NCBI RefSeq assembly: GCF_000144915.1
Contig: NC_014374.1
Coordinates: 1,054,001 to 1,118,000 of the forward strand
Origin: Acidilobus saccharovorans 345-15
GTDB taxonomy: Archaea > Thermoproteota > Thermoprotei_A > Sulfolobales > Acidilobaceae
Reading direction: 5' to 3'
Length of the DNA stretch: 64,000 nucleotides
Within the stretch, counting starts at the first letter, position 1. Every line of letters begins with the position of its first letter. Below the pieces are notes generated by a model. It had not been told where the DNA came from. It worked only from the letters and a program-made list of their open reading frames with translations, and did no database searches. Positions 33,517 to 42,677 of the stretch are shown here, in pieces. The translations under genes were made by a program, and so were the position numbers.

Positions 33517-34698
33517 TTGAGCTCAGGCAAATCTGCTGCAGATGAAGCCTTCCTTAGCAGGAGGCCCAGTAAGAAGCTCACGCTGGCAATATTCTTGGGT
33601 GGTCTGATAATAATAGCTCTGGCTTCTTATCGTATCGCCATGAAAACCTCTTGGTACGCCTCCCATGTCCAAGGAGGAGGTTATGATAACGCATATGTCA
33701 GCGATGAAATATATTACGTCGATGCTGCAAGGAGAATTCTTGTAAACGTATTTGGATATCATGGAAGGCTCTTTCCATATAGCGGTGAAACCGCGTCTAA
33801 TTACTATAACTTTGAGCATCCCCCGCTGGGCAAGTACATAATAGCGCTCTCTATGGCGCTTCTAGGAGATAAGCCATTTAATTGGCGGGTGCCAAGTATA
33901 ATCATGGCATCCCTTATTCCGCTGATAATATACATTGGGTTAGCGTGGGGCAAGGACCTCAGGTGGATAGCTATAGGCGCTATAGCTGGGCTTGCAGCGT
34001 CTGCAGATCACATACTAATTGCTATGGGCTCTGTTGCTATGCTTGACATATACGCGGCGTTTTTCTTATCTTTGGCTGTTGTGAGCGCCTTCAGGGAGCA
34101 TTATTATCTATCGGCAGTATTTGAGGGCCTTGCATGGGCTTCTAAAGAGACGGCGCTGCCAGGGCTTCTGGCCCTGCTTATTTTAGTAATCTCCCGCAGC
34201 CCTAACAGATCGGGCGTCTTGAAGTTCCTAAAGATATTCGCTATAGTTATTGGGATATTTATAATTACCTATATTCCTCTATTCATTCACTTCGGAGTTA
34301 TATATGTAATTCAAGAGACATTAGGAGGCTATAAATGGGATCTGGTAAGCCGCCCTCCAGGGCCGCCTACCAGTACGCCAAGCGGCTGGTTCTTCAATGT
34401 TGATCCCTTCGTGCTCTCCTATTCTCCATTACTTGCAGCGTCGATGACTATACAGCTGGAGCTTGTGGCGCTCGTGGCGGCCATAGCGCTGTTCGTGGTA
34501 GGCGTCTTAAGGGAAAGGGCCCTCATAAGGGCTGGTAGCACGTTCTTCGTCGCAGAGTTCGTGGGCCTCTGGGCCGTCTATATAGCCGGTAACCATACGC
34601 TTTACAGCTTTTACTCCGTAGTCTTTACCCCTGCAATGGCGGTCACTTTGGCCGAGGTCCTGGACATATTATCTAGTAAAGTAAAAATATTTAAATAA
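33517..34698 (+). CDS. Membrane mannosyltransferase, PMT/GT39-like
   Basis: An integral membrane glycosyltransferase of the dolichyl-phosphate-mannose-protein mannosyltransferase group. The first external loop has the DE motif in VSDEIYYVDAARR (about residues 59-71) and the EHPPLGKYII block (about 100-110), both typical of GT39. About eight or more hydrophobic helices follow. It probably transfers mannose from a lipid carrier to cell-surface proteins. 393 residues is shorter than eukaryotic PMTs (no MIR domains), as usual in archaea. The start is TTG. Confidence 0.8.
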   Translation: MSSGKSAADEAFLSRRPSKKLTLAIFLGGLIIIALASYRIAMKTSWYASHVQGGGYDNAYVSDEIYYVDAARRILVNVFGYHGRLFPYSGETASNYYNFEHPPLGKYIIALSMALLGDKPFNWRVPSIIMASLIPLIIYIGLAWGKDLRWIAIGAIAGLAASADHILIAMGSVAMLDIYAAFFLSLAVVSAFREHYYLSAVFEGLAWASKETALPGLLALLILVISRSPNRSGVLKFLKIFAIVIGIFIITYIPLFIHFGVIYVIQETLGGYKWDLVSRPPGPPTSTPSGWFFNVDPFVLSYSPLLAASMTIQLELVALVAAIALFVVGVLRERALIRAGSTFFVAEFVGLWAVYIAGNHTLYSFYSVVFTPAMAVTLAEVLDILSSKVKIFK

Positions 34699-34771
34699 AA
34701 ATTCTATATATGGTATGTGTTACTGTTTATATACTCTCGGAGACTATAAGAAGATAAGAGGCGACCGGCCA

Positions 34772-35188
34772 ATGGTAAATCCTAGCGCTATCAAACGCGA
34801 GCCGCTGATACAAAGAGTGAGAGCTAAGGTGCTGAGCGAATACGATAACATGAGAATGCAGCTCGTCAATGAAGGAGGTCTGCTAGTGACCACGGCATTG
34901 GACGACTCTGACGTTGAGAAGCTGGTGCTACTAGCGCTGGAGGAGGCAAAGTCACCTGTAAGCTGGAGGGAGCTGAAGGCTATTTTCCAGGGCATAGTAG
35001 GGGAGGACAGGCTGAGAAGGATACTGGGAAGCCTTAAGGCTAGAAACGTAGTTGCAGAGCTGACGCACACCAGATACAGTCTTCCAAATTATGTGCCGGA
35101 ACTTGAGATGAATAAGGTAAAGAACCCGCTAGTGTTTAGGAATGCCAACGAGGATCAAGAGAATTTATATGAGGACAATAGCAACTAA
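34772..35188 (+). CDS. Unknown winged-helix-like protein
   Basis: A 138-residue protein whose middle part (KLVLLALEEAKSPVSWRELK, then RLRRILGSLKARNVVAELTHTRYSLP) has the spacing of a winged helix: helix, recognition helix and beta-wing. It may bind nucleic acid, but no family is recognised. The ATG at 34772 is preferred over an upstream start at 34715 because the extra residues are not conserved-looking and the local sequence is promoter-like. It lies downstream of the mannosyltransferase on the same strand. Confidence 0.55.
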   Translation: MVNPSAIKREPLIQRVRAKVLSEYDNMRMQLVNEGGLLVTTALDDSDVEKLVLLALEEAKSPVSWRELKAIFQGIVGEDRLRRILGSLKARNVVAELTHTRYSLPNYVPELEMNKVKNPLVFRNANEDQENLYEDNSN

Positions 35189-35384
35189 GAACTTTATTTT
35201 GCTATTACGGGCTTAACGTGGTAATGGCCTAGGCCGAACTTTGGGCCAGCGAAGCTTCTAGCCGTGGAGGAACATCTCATGGACAGGGCGCATAAAAAGC
35301 GATGCTTTTGGTTAATGTAAAGAGAGAAAGTTCTTTTAGCCCGCTTTCTAAGCTAAAAAGGTTTTAACGTGTTATGGAGGCTGG

Positions 35385-35750
35385 GTGCGAGGCACGGACC
35401 TCGAACATAAGCTTTGCGAGATTTGCGGAGCCTCCGAGGCGCGATACAGATGTAAGATCTGCGGCAGAGAGGCCTGTGAGAAGCATTTTGATAAAGAGAG
35501 AGGGATCTGTGCGGTATGTGAGGGCTCTCTCTGCGAGCTGTGCCGTCAGAGGCCATCAATAACGTTCTGCCCCGTATGTGGAAGACTGGTGTGTTATGAA
35601 GATAGTGTTCAGATTGATGAAGTAAGGAGAGTTTGTAAGGAATGCTATGCTAAGGGGCTTGTAGGCTCTTACTTCAGTGGGTCCAAGATTAACATGACTT
35701 ATGTCGGCGGCGCTCTCAAGTTAGCCAGAAGGATTATAGAGTTATCGTAA
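35385..35750 (+). CDS. Small cysteine-rich zinc-finger protein
   Basis: A 121-residue protein packed with CxxC pairs: CEICG...CKICGREACEKHF, CAVCEGSLCELC, then CPVCGRLVCYED and CKECY. The pattern (four to six zinc half-sites, with a histidine in CEKHF) resembles B-box and HIT-type fingers, which mediate protein contacts. Start GTG is used because it opens the frame closest to the first finger. Acidic/basic balance gives no clear RNA- or DNA-binding sign. The gene is isolated. A 196-base spacer before it contains TATA-like GTTTTAACG near 35360 and nothing else recognised. Confidence 0.65.
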   Translation: MRGTDLEHKLCEICGASEARYRCKICGREACEKHFDKERGICAVCEGSLCELCRQRPSITFCPVCGRLVCYEDSVQIDEVRRVCKECYAKGLVGSYFSGSKINMTYVGGALKLARRIIELS

Positions 35751-35852
35751 CTGGGCGTTTACCCATGAGAGGCCCGAAAGAGCCGTTAGAGAGGTAAGAG
35801 ATATAGTTAAAGCCTCTCACCGCAAAGAAGACCTATTGGGGGCCATAAGTTA

Positions 35853-36425
35853 ATGTCACAGGAACCTAGAACCTCTTTACATATAGAGAGCATGAGGCTT
35901 AACCTCGATGGTAGGGTTTACGAAAACCCTCACATGATAGTTGTCGGCCTTAAGAAGCTCACCGGTGAGATATCCTTCGGCATAGTTAAGATTGATGGCG
36001 AGTTTGACGCGCTTCCTCAGGCCAGCTCCTCAGAGGACGTGGTTGAGGTCTCCTCAGGCGGAACCTTTGAGTCAGATGTCTCAGGCTCAGGGGTCATCAG
36101 CTTAAACGAGCTTGAAGATGGGTATATAATAGAGTTCAGCAAGGTTACCATAAAGTTCGACGTTGATGAGACCACTGGGAAGGTAAGCATAAAGGTGCCC
36201 AGGGTAGGTATACTTAAGGCTTCAAAGCTCTTACTTGACGTCGGTGGTAACGTGTCAATCAACCTGATAGTGAGTCCCTTCGTCGTGGGCGCGATAACCC
36301 TTTCCAATGATGGCAAGATAAAGATCACTGCAGGCGACGAGGTTAGGATAACCAGCGAGCTTGAGGACAGCAGCGTTGGTGGGTCCAAGCAGCTGCAGGT
36401 TCAGAGGGCGTCAGGAAGGGCCTGA
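35853..36425 (+). CDS. Unknown beta-rich protein
   Basis: A 190-residue protein, rich in beta-strand-forming residues, of unrecognised family. Segments such as HMIVVGLKKLTGEISFGIVK and VSINLIVSPFVVGAITLSND have alternating hydrophobic residues, as expected of a beta-sandwich. It has no signal peptide, cysteine or metal motif. It is convergent with the next gene, overlapping by about 15 bases. No functional claim. Confidence 0.6.
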   Translation: MSQEPRTSLHIESMRLNLDGRVYENPHMIVVGLKKLTGEISFGIVKIDGEFDALPQASSSEDVVEVSSGGTFESDVSGSGVISLNELEDGYIIEFSKVTIKFDVDETTGKVSIKVPRVGILKASKLLLDVGGNVSINLIVSPFVVGAITLSNDGKIKITAGDEVRITSELEDSSVGGSKQLQVQRASGRA

Positions 36426-36749
36426 CCTGGGCTTTGCGATAAGCATCTTGGCCTTACTTATTATGGCATCTGCAGCCTCCCTAGGATTATTGGCTAACAC
36501 GTAGAGGCCTCGCGGTGAGTATATGGCTTCCTCACAGCCGCTTACCTCATCAGTGAGCTTTACCAATATAAGGTCGGTATACCTCGGTTGTAAGAACACG
36601 AGCCTCACTACGTTATCATCTAGTTCGACGTAACTTTCAAGGCAGTCGCCCACATCTTCGGGCTCAGAACACCTGTAGCCTAGATCCCTGATCTCCTTAA
36701 CAACCTCCCGCGCCTCAGCTGCTATCTTCTTCATCTTCTCCCTCGACAT
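36411..36749 (-). CDS. Unknown small protein
   Basis: A 112-residue protein with a charged N-terminal helix (MKKIAAEAREVVKEIRDLGY) and a beta-rich rest (VVRLVFLQPRYTDLILVKLT). Three cysteines are dispersed. No family recognised. It starts 35 bases inside the preceding gene (ATG 36749; 36734 is an alternative), so the pair is translationally coupled and probably functions together. Confidence 0.55.
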   Translation of the reverse strand: MSREKMKKIAAEAREVVKEIRDLGYRCSEPEDVGDCLESYVELDDNVVRLVFLQPRYTDLILVKLTDEVSGCEEAIYSPRGLYVLANNPREAADAIISKAKMLIAKPRSGPS

Positions 36750-36939
36750 CTATTTCCACCTCCTCTTGGCTGTGAGGCGTGTACTCAACGCACTTAGGCA
36801 TCTGTCCGCCCTCAACTGTGACGTCAAGATTGTATCTTGCTATAAATGAGCAGAGGGTGTCCCATGGAATTACAGCCTTCTGGCCCAACTCCGTTTCAAT
36901 GAATGCAAGGTTACCTCTCTTGGTCACCCTGGCCTTCAA
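36715..36939 (-). CDS. Unknown small protein with acidic tail
   Basis: A 74-residue protein: basic N-terminus (MKARVTKRGNLAFIETELG) and a strongly acidic C-terminus (EEVEIDVEGEDEEDSS). No recognised family. It overlaps the following gene by 35 bases and sits just upstream of it in a two-gene unit, itself downstream of the sugar-nucleotidyltransferase gene on the same strand. Confidence 0.5.
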   Translation of the reverse strand: MKARVTKRGNLAFIETELGQKAVIPWDTLCSFIARYNLDVTVEGGQMPKCVEYTPHSQEEVEIDVEGEDEEDSS

Positions 36940-36969
36940 GCTTCTCCTGCCCTAGCAGTACTTTAATCT

Positions 36970-38208
36970 CTAGCACCTAAAGACCTCTCTACTCTTCACG
37001 TCTCTTCTGACGACGCAGCCAGGATATATTATTGCATAGGAGCCTACCTTAACTCCAGGCATAAGCGACACATTAATCCCTGTCTGGGAGTGGCCACCCA
37101 TTATCGCGCCGAGCTTCTGGAGGCCCGTGTCAACTAGTTGATCTTTAACTGACATTTTGATGGAATTATGATCAAATCGCAGGTTAGCCGTTATGGTGCC
37201 GGCGCCTAGGTTGACATCTTCACCTATTACACTGTCTCCAACGTAATTAAAGTGAGGCGCCCTGGCATACTCCATGAGTACAGAGCCCTTGAGCTCAACA
37301 GCATATCCTGCCTTGGAGCCGTCCAACAGCACGGTCTCCGGCCTGATGTGGGTGGAGGGCCCCACCTTGACGTTGTTCCCGATGTAAACCGGGCCCTCTA
37401 TAACGGTATAGGGGGCCACCTCAGATCCTTCCCCGATGTAAACCGGGCCCTCTATAACGGCTGTGCTATGAATTTCGCCCTTCACGATCTGCCCCTTTAG
37501 TTCTCTGAGGGCCCTTCTGTTAGCTAGCAGGTAATCCCATGGCCTGCCTACATCAAGCCAATCATCTACATCTATGGAAACCGTGTTAACATCATTCTTG
37601 CTGGCGAGCACGTTTATGGCATCTGTGACTTCAAATTCCCCCCTGGGCGAAGGCCTTATTCTACGCAGATATTCAATGAAGTCGTAGTCCACGGAAAGGG
37701 CCCCCGAGTAAACTAAGTCGCTTTTAACCTCCTCCTTGGGGGGCTTCTCAACGACGCCCGTTAGCTTGCCCTCGCTTATTTTTACAACGCCATAGTTCCA
37801 GGGTTCTTTGGCTTTTGCTGTCAGCACCGTGTAGGGCCTCATAGAAGATATTACATCATAAGCCCTCTCCGAGAGGAAAAGGTCTCCATAAACTATAAGG
37901 TATTTGCCTGGGCCTCCAAACTCCATGGCAACCCTTATGGCGTCCCCTGTGCCACGCTCTTCACCTTGGTCTACAAAACTAATCTTAAAGTTTAGGTTCC
38001 CTGCGCACTTAGTTATGGCATTAGATATTACGTCCTTCATGTATGAGGTTACAATAATAACCTCGTCTGGGCTAATGTGGTTGGCAAAAAGCCTTAGGTG
38101 CCGACAGAGCAGCGGTTCACCTAGTATGGGTAGCAGAGGCTTGGGCCTGGTCTCGGTAAGCGGTTGGAGCCTAGTTCCTTTGCCAGCGGCTAAGATCACT
38201 AGCTTCAC
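36970..38208 (-). CDS. Bifunctional sugar-1-phosphate nucleotidylyltransferase/acetyltransferase, GlmU-like
   Basis: The N-terminal nucleotidyltransferase (LAAGKGTRLQPLTETRPKPL at residues 6-25) joins a C-terminal left-handed beta-helix of hexapeptide repeats. In the Sulfolobus relative ST0452, this pair makes UDP-GlcNAc and related sugars. The helix contains the repeat VIEGPVYIG twice, encoded by a 29-base perfect DNA duplicate 54 bases apart (37378-37406 and 37432-37460). 412 residues is typical. It probably supplies activated sugars for surface glycans, with the PMT-like enzyme as a possible user. Confidence 0.88.
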   Translation of the reverse strand: MKLVILAAGKGTRLQPLTETRPKPLLPILGEPLLCRHLRLFANHISPDEVIIVTSYMKDVISNAITKCAGNLNFKISFVDQGEERGTGDAIRVAMEFGGPGKYLIVYGDLFLSERAYDVISSMRPYTVLTAKAKEPWNYGVVKISEGKLTGVVEKPPKEEVKSDLVYSGALSVDYDFIEYLRRIRPSPRGEFEVTDAINVLASKNDVNTVSIDVDDWLDVGRPWDYLLANRRALRELKGQIVKGEIHSTAVIEGPVYIGEGSEVAPYTVIEGPVYIGNNVKVGPSTHIRPETVLLDGSKAGYAVELKGSVLMEYARAPHFNYVGDSVIGEDVNLGAGTITANLRFDHNSIKMSVKDQLVDTGLQKLGAIMGGHSQTGINVSLMPGVKVGSYAIIYPGCVVRRDVKSREVFRC

Positions 38209-38214
38209 GGCTCG

Positions 38215-39111
38215 CTACCCTTTGGCCCTTATAAGCCAGGGCGAGCTGTCGGTTTTTAATTCTGCCACGCCGAGCTGCTGCAGCGAAATGGCGTAACCTA
38301 GAAGACTCCTAGCGCCTATCCATCTAATCACAGGACTAGCCTCAGGGTAAAGCACGTCTAAGTAATCCTTCAGGGGCCTCCACTGCCCGTCAAGGGAAGA
38401 GGCCAGTTTGGCCATCTTCTCAACTTTGCTCCTGAAGAGCTCCGAGAGCCATTGGGCTGCCTGCTCCCTGGTAACTTCTGGGCCATGACCTGGGTGAGCC
38501 ACGCGCCAGTTATCGATGGCAAGAAGCTTTAGCATAGAGCTCATGTAATCTGGCACGCTGAGCAATGTGAGGCCTTCGCCAGGATTTATAGAGTCGCCAA
38601 CGAAGGCGTGTCCTCCTACTATATAACATACGTGGTCGTCAGAATGGCCGGGGCATTCTACAGCACTAACATAGCCTAATCTCACTGGGTCGCACGATTT
38701 TATGTCAACCAGCTGGTCCCTTCTTTTAGAGAAGTGCTCGAGCACGGTAACGGTGTTGCCCAGGGATCTCTGAGCGACCGCTTCGAATTCCGCAGGCACC
38801 GCGCCAAAAGCGCTTTTCAGCGCCCGGAAGCCTTCATACATGGGAGGCTCCTTGGATATATAATTGATGGTTCTTGAGGAGGCGCAGATAACGGCGTCAA
38901 GGTCCGATCTTACTAGGCCCAGCACATGATCCCAGTGCCAGTGCGTCAACAGAACGTAGTCTATGTCATACGACTTTAAGTCCGGTATAGGTGACGATCC
39001 ACCGTCTATGAGCAAACTATACTTATTAGTTATCACAAGGTAACTGTTAGCAGGTCTATCAAGTGGGGCGCTCCACGTCTCAAACTTTATCAGCTCTTTT
39101 ACCTCTTCCAT
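38215..39111 (-). CDS. Metallo-beta-lactamase fold hydrolase
   Basis: A zinc-dependent hydrolase. The metal motif reads LLTHWHWDHVLGL (HxHxDH), and later histidines and aspartates occur in ECPGHSDDHVCY, VGDS and AHPGHGPEV. The C-terminal part resembles glyoxalase II/LACTB2-type proteins, so a thioester or RNA substrate is possible; the real one is unknown. The ATG at 39111 has GAGGAG just upstream and is preferred to 39144. It lies a few bases before the sugar-nucleotidyltransferase on the same strand. Confidence 0.82.
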   Translation of the reverse strand: MEEVKELIKFETWSAPLDRPANSYLVITNKYSLLIDGGSSPIPDLKSYDIDYVLLTHWHWDHVLGLVRSDLDAVICASSRTINYISKEPPMYEGFRALKSAFGAVPAEFEAVAQRSLGNTVTVLEHFSKRRDQLVDIKSCDPVRLGYVSAVECPGHSDDHVCYIVGGHAFVGDSINPGEGLTLLSVPDYMSSMLKLLAIDNWRVAHPGHGPEVTREQAAQWLSELFRSKVEKMAKLASSLDGQWRPLKDYLDVLYPEASPVIRWIGARSLLGYAISLQQLGVAELKTDSSPWLIRAKG

Positions 39112-39259
39112 CACTCCTCTCGTATATTGGCAACGAAGGCGCATTAATAGGTTAGGTCTGGGGGATGCTTAATGCGAGGGATCTTAGATCGTTTTTACGC
39201 TTTGAAGCCAGTTTAGCGTTTTAATCCGTCTCATTTACGACCCCGTGTAGGGGTGCGAA

Positions 39260-39685
39260 ATGACCGTTGAGAGGACCCTAGTGCTAGTTAAACCTGATGG
39301 CGTCAGGAGAGGCCTAATAGGCGAGGTTATCTCACGCTTTGAGCGAAAGGGCCTTAAGATCGTAGCTATGAAGATGCTACGGCTGTCCCGTGAGAAGGCC
39401 ATGGAGTTTTACTCTGTACATAAGGATAAGCCCTTCTTCAAAGACTTGGTGGACTTTATGACTAGCGGCCCAATAGTGGCAATGATACTGGAAGGGGACT
39501 CTGTGATCTCTGTGGTCAGGCAGATGATAGGTTCTACTGATGGCAGAAAGGCGCAGCCGGGCACCATAAGGGGTGACTTCGCTCTGTCAGTGCAGGAGAA
39601 CGTAGTGCATGCCAGTGACTCACCAGAAAGCTTCGAAAGGGAGTCCAAGGTTATATTTAGCGATGAGGATTATGTTAACTACTAA
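39260..39685 (+). CDS. ndk: Nucleoside diphosphate kinase
   Basis: It equalises nucleoside triphosphate pools by phosphate transfer through a histidine. The active-site segment is [15 protein letters not shown] (H at about residue 118), with the start [20 protein letters not shown] and [10 protein letters not shown] also intact. 141 residues is normal. Alanine replaces the usual glycine after the active histidine, a mild variation. A GGGGTG Shine-Dalgarno-like stretch precedes the ATG. Confidence 0.94.
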   Translation: MTVERTLVLVKPDGVRRGLIGEVISRFERKGLKIVAMKMLRLSREKAMEFYSVHKDKPFFKDLVDFMTSGPIVAMILEGDSVISVVRQMIGSTDGRKAQPGTIRGDFALSVQENVVHASDSPESFERESKVIFSDEDYVNY

Positions 39686-39812
39686 CAGCTTCATAATTTA
39701 GTCATTTTAGGTAATCCATAGGTTTTGGGCCAAAGGTTAATTACAAAATCTATGAGAGAAAGGACCTAAATGATTGCCAAGGGATGTTAAGGGGCTGCTC
39801 ATCAGTTAAAGC

Positions 39813-41642
39813 CTAGGATCCTAGCCTGTTTAGGACTACTACATACTCCTTTTGACCTAGCTTTTTCTTTAGTTCTGCTATCTCCTTTAGGACTATAACT
39901 TCATCGTCACTTATGAATTTCCTGAAATCAGTCAATAACTTAATTGCGTGGTCAACAGGCACGTCAGTGTAGACTATGTCGCCCTCATCTATTTGTCTGC
40001 CCACCATTACCTTGCCCTCTATTGAGATCGCTACCCTCGCGCCCGTCCTAACTACATCGAGGCTTTTGTCATTATCTTTTATGGCAAGGACTCTGCCCAC
40101 CTCCCTTCCCTTGGAGCTGATCAAGGGATATCCTGGCCTTACGACACCGCCTAGTACCTCTATCCCTACTATCACAGGGTCACTCCTTCTGAAGACAAAG
40201 CCGGGCAGTATCATGAATTTACCAGGTCTGACCAGCTGGTTTAGCTGCGCATTTATCTCTTCTTCCTTTAGCCTTTCGCGCCACTCGGTGTACTGGTCCA
40301 ACAGGTGATATATTATATTATCAGAGAATATCTTAACCCCGCTTCTGGCGGCCTCCTGCTCCGCCTCAGGTAAAACCTTCACGTTAAATGCAAGTATGAC
40401 TCCAAGGCTTTTGTCAGCCTTGGCGGTTAGGCTGGCCTCTAGCACGTCATTCTTGCTCACGTTGCCCACATCAGCTGACTTGACTGGCACGTTGAGCCTT
40501 CTAAGGGCTTCCAGTAAAGCCTCCAAGGTTCCCAGCGTGTCAGCCTTAACTATTACTCCAACGTTGTCACCCTTAAATATGAGCTCCTTAACCTCGCCCC
40601 TAAGCTTCTCTGCTATCTCTTTGGCTTCGTCAGGGCTCGTAGCTACGTAAAGTGAAGATCCGGCCAAAGCGTCGTCAAGTCCCGAGGCCGCTATCCTTAC
40701 GCCTGCGGCAGCCTGAACCTCCGGGACTGACACAAACTTAACGCCCTTCGCTCTCATGTCACTCAGCGGCGCTGGCATCAGGAGCGACCTTACAGTCGTT
40801 ATTATTGGTCCGTTTTTACCATTAAGGACTATGGTGTCGCCCTCCTTAATGACTCCATCGTAAATAATGGCATCTACCACTGTTCCAAGGCCAGGTATTT
40901 CCTTTACTTCAAGTATTGAGCCCTTAGCAGGCCCCTCAGCGTACTGTAGCCTCTTCTTAAGGTACTGCTGCGTGAGGCCCGCAAGCACGGCCAAAAGGTC
41001 CGGTATGCCCTCTCCTGTCTTGGCGGAGACGGGCACTACAGCCACGGTCTTGGTGAAATCCTTGATCCTAGTAAAGAGGTCGGCGCTGAAGCCCTGTTCT
41101 GATAGGCTTAGGACTATTTTACCATATATGACTTCCTCGAGGTTTCTCTTGGCTTCCTCGCTCTGCCTCTCGTATGATATTATAAATGGCTCGTCTGGGT
41201 ATGAGGTCCAACCAGGTATTCTGTCAATTTTGTTAGCAGCGACTAGGAAGGGCACTTTGCGAGACCGCAGCAGGTCGAGGCTTTCGTAGGTCTGATTCTG
41301 AAAGCCCTTGGTAACGTCGACTACTAGAATCGCAAAATCAGCTACGCTGCCCCCTCTTTTTCTTAAGTTTGAGAACAGCTCGTGCCCGGGGGTATCTATG
41401 AAGAGGAGGCCCGGTATCGACAGCTTGATTGGTATAAGTTTCCTGAGAGGCTCCGCCAGCTTCTCTATGACGTCGGCTGGAACTATGCTTGCTCCTATGT
41501 GCTGAGTTATGCCTCCCGCCTCCTTGGCAGCAACGGCCGTGCTCCTGATTTTATCGAGAAGGCTGGTCTTACCATGGTCAACGTGGCCCAGGACCACCAC
41601 TATGGGCTGTCTTAGCTTAGGCTGCTGCGACTGCGTTGACAT
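39813..41642 (-). CDS. infB: Translation initiation factor aIF5B
   Basis: The archaeal homologue of bacterial IF2/eukaryotic eIF5B, a GTPase that helps join ribosomal subunits. G1 is VVLGHVDHGKTSLLDKI (residues 16-32), G3 DTPGHELF, and G4 ANKID. The four-domain arrangement is complete, without the long eukaryotic N-terminal region. At 609 residues it matches archaeal orthologues. It lies alone between NDK (convergent) and a nucleotidyltransferase. Confidence 0.95.
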   Translation of the reverse strand: MSTQSQQPKLRQPIVVVLGHVDHGKTSLLDKIRSTAVAAKEAGGITQHIGASIVPADVIEKLAEPLRKLIPIKLSIPGLLFIDTPGHELFSNLRKRGGSVADFAILVVDVTKGFQNQTYESLDLLRSRKVPFLVAANKIDRIPGWTSYPDEPFIISYERQSEEAKRNLEEVIYGKIVLSLSEQGFSADLFTRIKDFTKTVAVVPVSAKTGEGIPDLLAVLAGLTQQYLKKRLQYAEGPAKGSILEVKEIPGLGTVVDAIIYDGVIKEGDTIVLNGKNGPIITTVRSLLMPAPLSDMRAKGVKFVSVPEVQAAAGVRIAASGLDDALAGSSLYVATSPDEAKEIAEKLRGEVKELIFKGDNVGVIVKADTLGTLEALLEALRRLNVPVKSADVGNVSKNDVLEASLTAKADKSLGVILAFNVKVLPEAEQEAARSGVKIFSDNIIYHLLDQYTEWRERLKEEEINAQLNQLVRPGKFMILPGFVFRRSDPVIVGIEVLGGVVRPGYPLISSKGREVGRVLAIKDNDKSLDVVRTGARVAISIEGKVMVGRQIDEGDIVYTDVPVDHAIKLLTDFRKFISDDEVIVLKEIAELKKKLGQKEYVVVLNRLGS

Positions 41643-41770
41643 GTCTCTTCCCTAGTTAGGTTAGCTAGGTCCTGCCGTTAAGAACTGTTAGTAGCTAAAC
41701 CTAAAATGAGAGCGGTTACCCTTAAAGGTCACGCGCTCGCTTAGTCGTATAAAAGAGGCCGTAACTCCGC

Positions 41771-42481
41771 TTAAATCAAAGGCGTTGCCTGTAAGTCTAC
41801 AGAGGCTTCCTCAAGATCCTTGTAGGTGTCAATGCTCTTCCAGTAGTTTTTCGTCAACTCATACTTAACAGCTATGAGCTTGCTCTCAGCAGCAAGCCTA
41901 GGGAACGCGGTTCTCTCTATATCACCCCTGTCCGGCAGGTACTCAACTATAGAGGATCTCATTACGTAAACTCCTGCATTTATCCAGTAGTTGCCTATGA
42001 TTGGTTTCTCCTTGAAGCTGATAACGTGGTTAAAGTTGTCCGTCTCAACAATCCCATAGGGGCTTCTAAGCTGCACTAGCGCCATGGCTGCTACGGCCTG
42101 AGGGTCTCCTTTAAGACTATCAAAGAGGGGCTCCACATCTATATTGGTTATGATGTCCCCATTCACTACAATGAAAAACTCCTGTGACGAGTAAATCAGC
42201 CTTGCGTTCTTTATAGCGCCTCCTGTACCAAGAGGCTCGTCTTCTATGACATATGATACCGATACTCCAAGCTTTGATCCGCTGCCCAGGGACTCTATTA
42301 TCTTCTCCTTGCGGTAGCCGGCTAATACCACGAAGTCGGTTATACCGTGTTTTTTGAGCCACTCTATCTGCCACACAATTATAGGCTTTCCGGCGACTTC
42401 GACCAGCGGTTTTGGCTTGTCATCAGTGAGAGGGCGAAGCCTCTTTCCATAACCCCCTGCTAATATCAGTGCAACCGTCAT
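41771..42481 (-). CDS. Sugar-phosphate nucleotidyltransferase
   Basis: A single-domain nucleotidyltransferase of 236 residues beginning ALILAGGYGKRLRPLTDDKPK, with the metal-binding region VVNGDIITNID and the EKPIIGNYWINAGVYV block. This is the short GlmU/RfbA/GMP-type class without a beta-helix, making NDP-sugars such as GDP-mannose or dTDP-glucose; the exact sugar is unclear. It lies just downstream of tRNA-Phe on the same strand, with a 31-base gap. Confidence 0.85.
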   Translation of the reverse strand: MTVALILAGGYGKRLRPLTDDKPKPLVEVAGKPIIVWQIEWLKKHGITDFVVLAGYRKEKIIESLGSGSKLGVSVSYVIEDEPLGTGGAIKNARLIYSSQEFFIVVNGDIITNIDVEPLFDSLKGDPQAVAAMALVQLRSPYGIVETDNFNHVISFKEKPIIGNYWINAGVYVMRSSIVEYLPDRGDIERTAFPRLAAESKLIAVKYELTKNYWKSIDTYKDLEEASVDLQATPLI

Positions 42482-42512
42482 CAGCTTACACCTTAATTAT
42501 TAACATTAAAGG

Positions 42513-42584
42513 TGCCGCCGGCGGGACTTGAACCCGCGACCACCCGGTCTTCAGCCGGGCGCTCTCCCGCTGAGCTACGGCGGC
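42513..42584 (-). tRNA. tRNA-Phe (anticodon GAA)
   Basis: Intact cloverleaf: acceptor GCCGCCG, D-arm, anticodon stem CCCGG/CCGGG with loop CTGAAGA, variable and T-arm (GGTTCAAGTCC), discriminator A. No intron, no encoded CCA (the discriminator is followed by CCT). A minus-strand TATA-like CTTAAAAG around 42611-42618 lies upstream. Confidence 0.93.
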
Positions 42585-42677
42585 ACCGCAATTTGTGCCT
42601 GTAGTGGCGACTTTTAAGCTCTTACATGGTTCACGTTCAGTTGGTGACGGCTTGAGTCAAGGCTATTCTAGGTTCAA

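Noticed and set aside
36970-38208. A CRISPR-like or transposon direct repeat at the 29-base duplicate
   Set aside because: The copies are in frame inside a beta-helix coding region and reflect the protein repeat.
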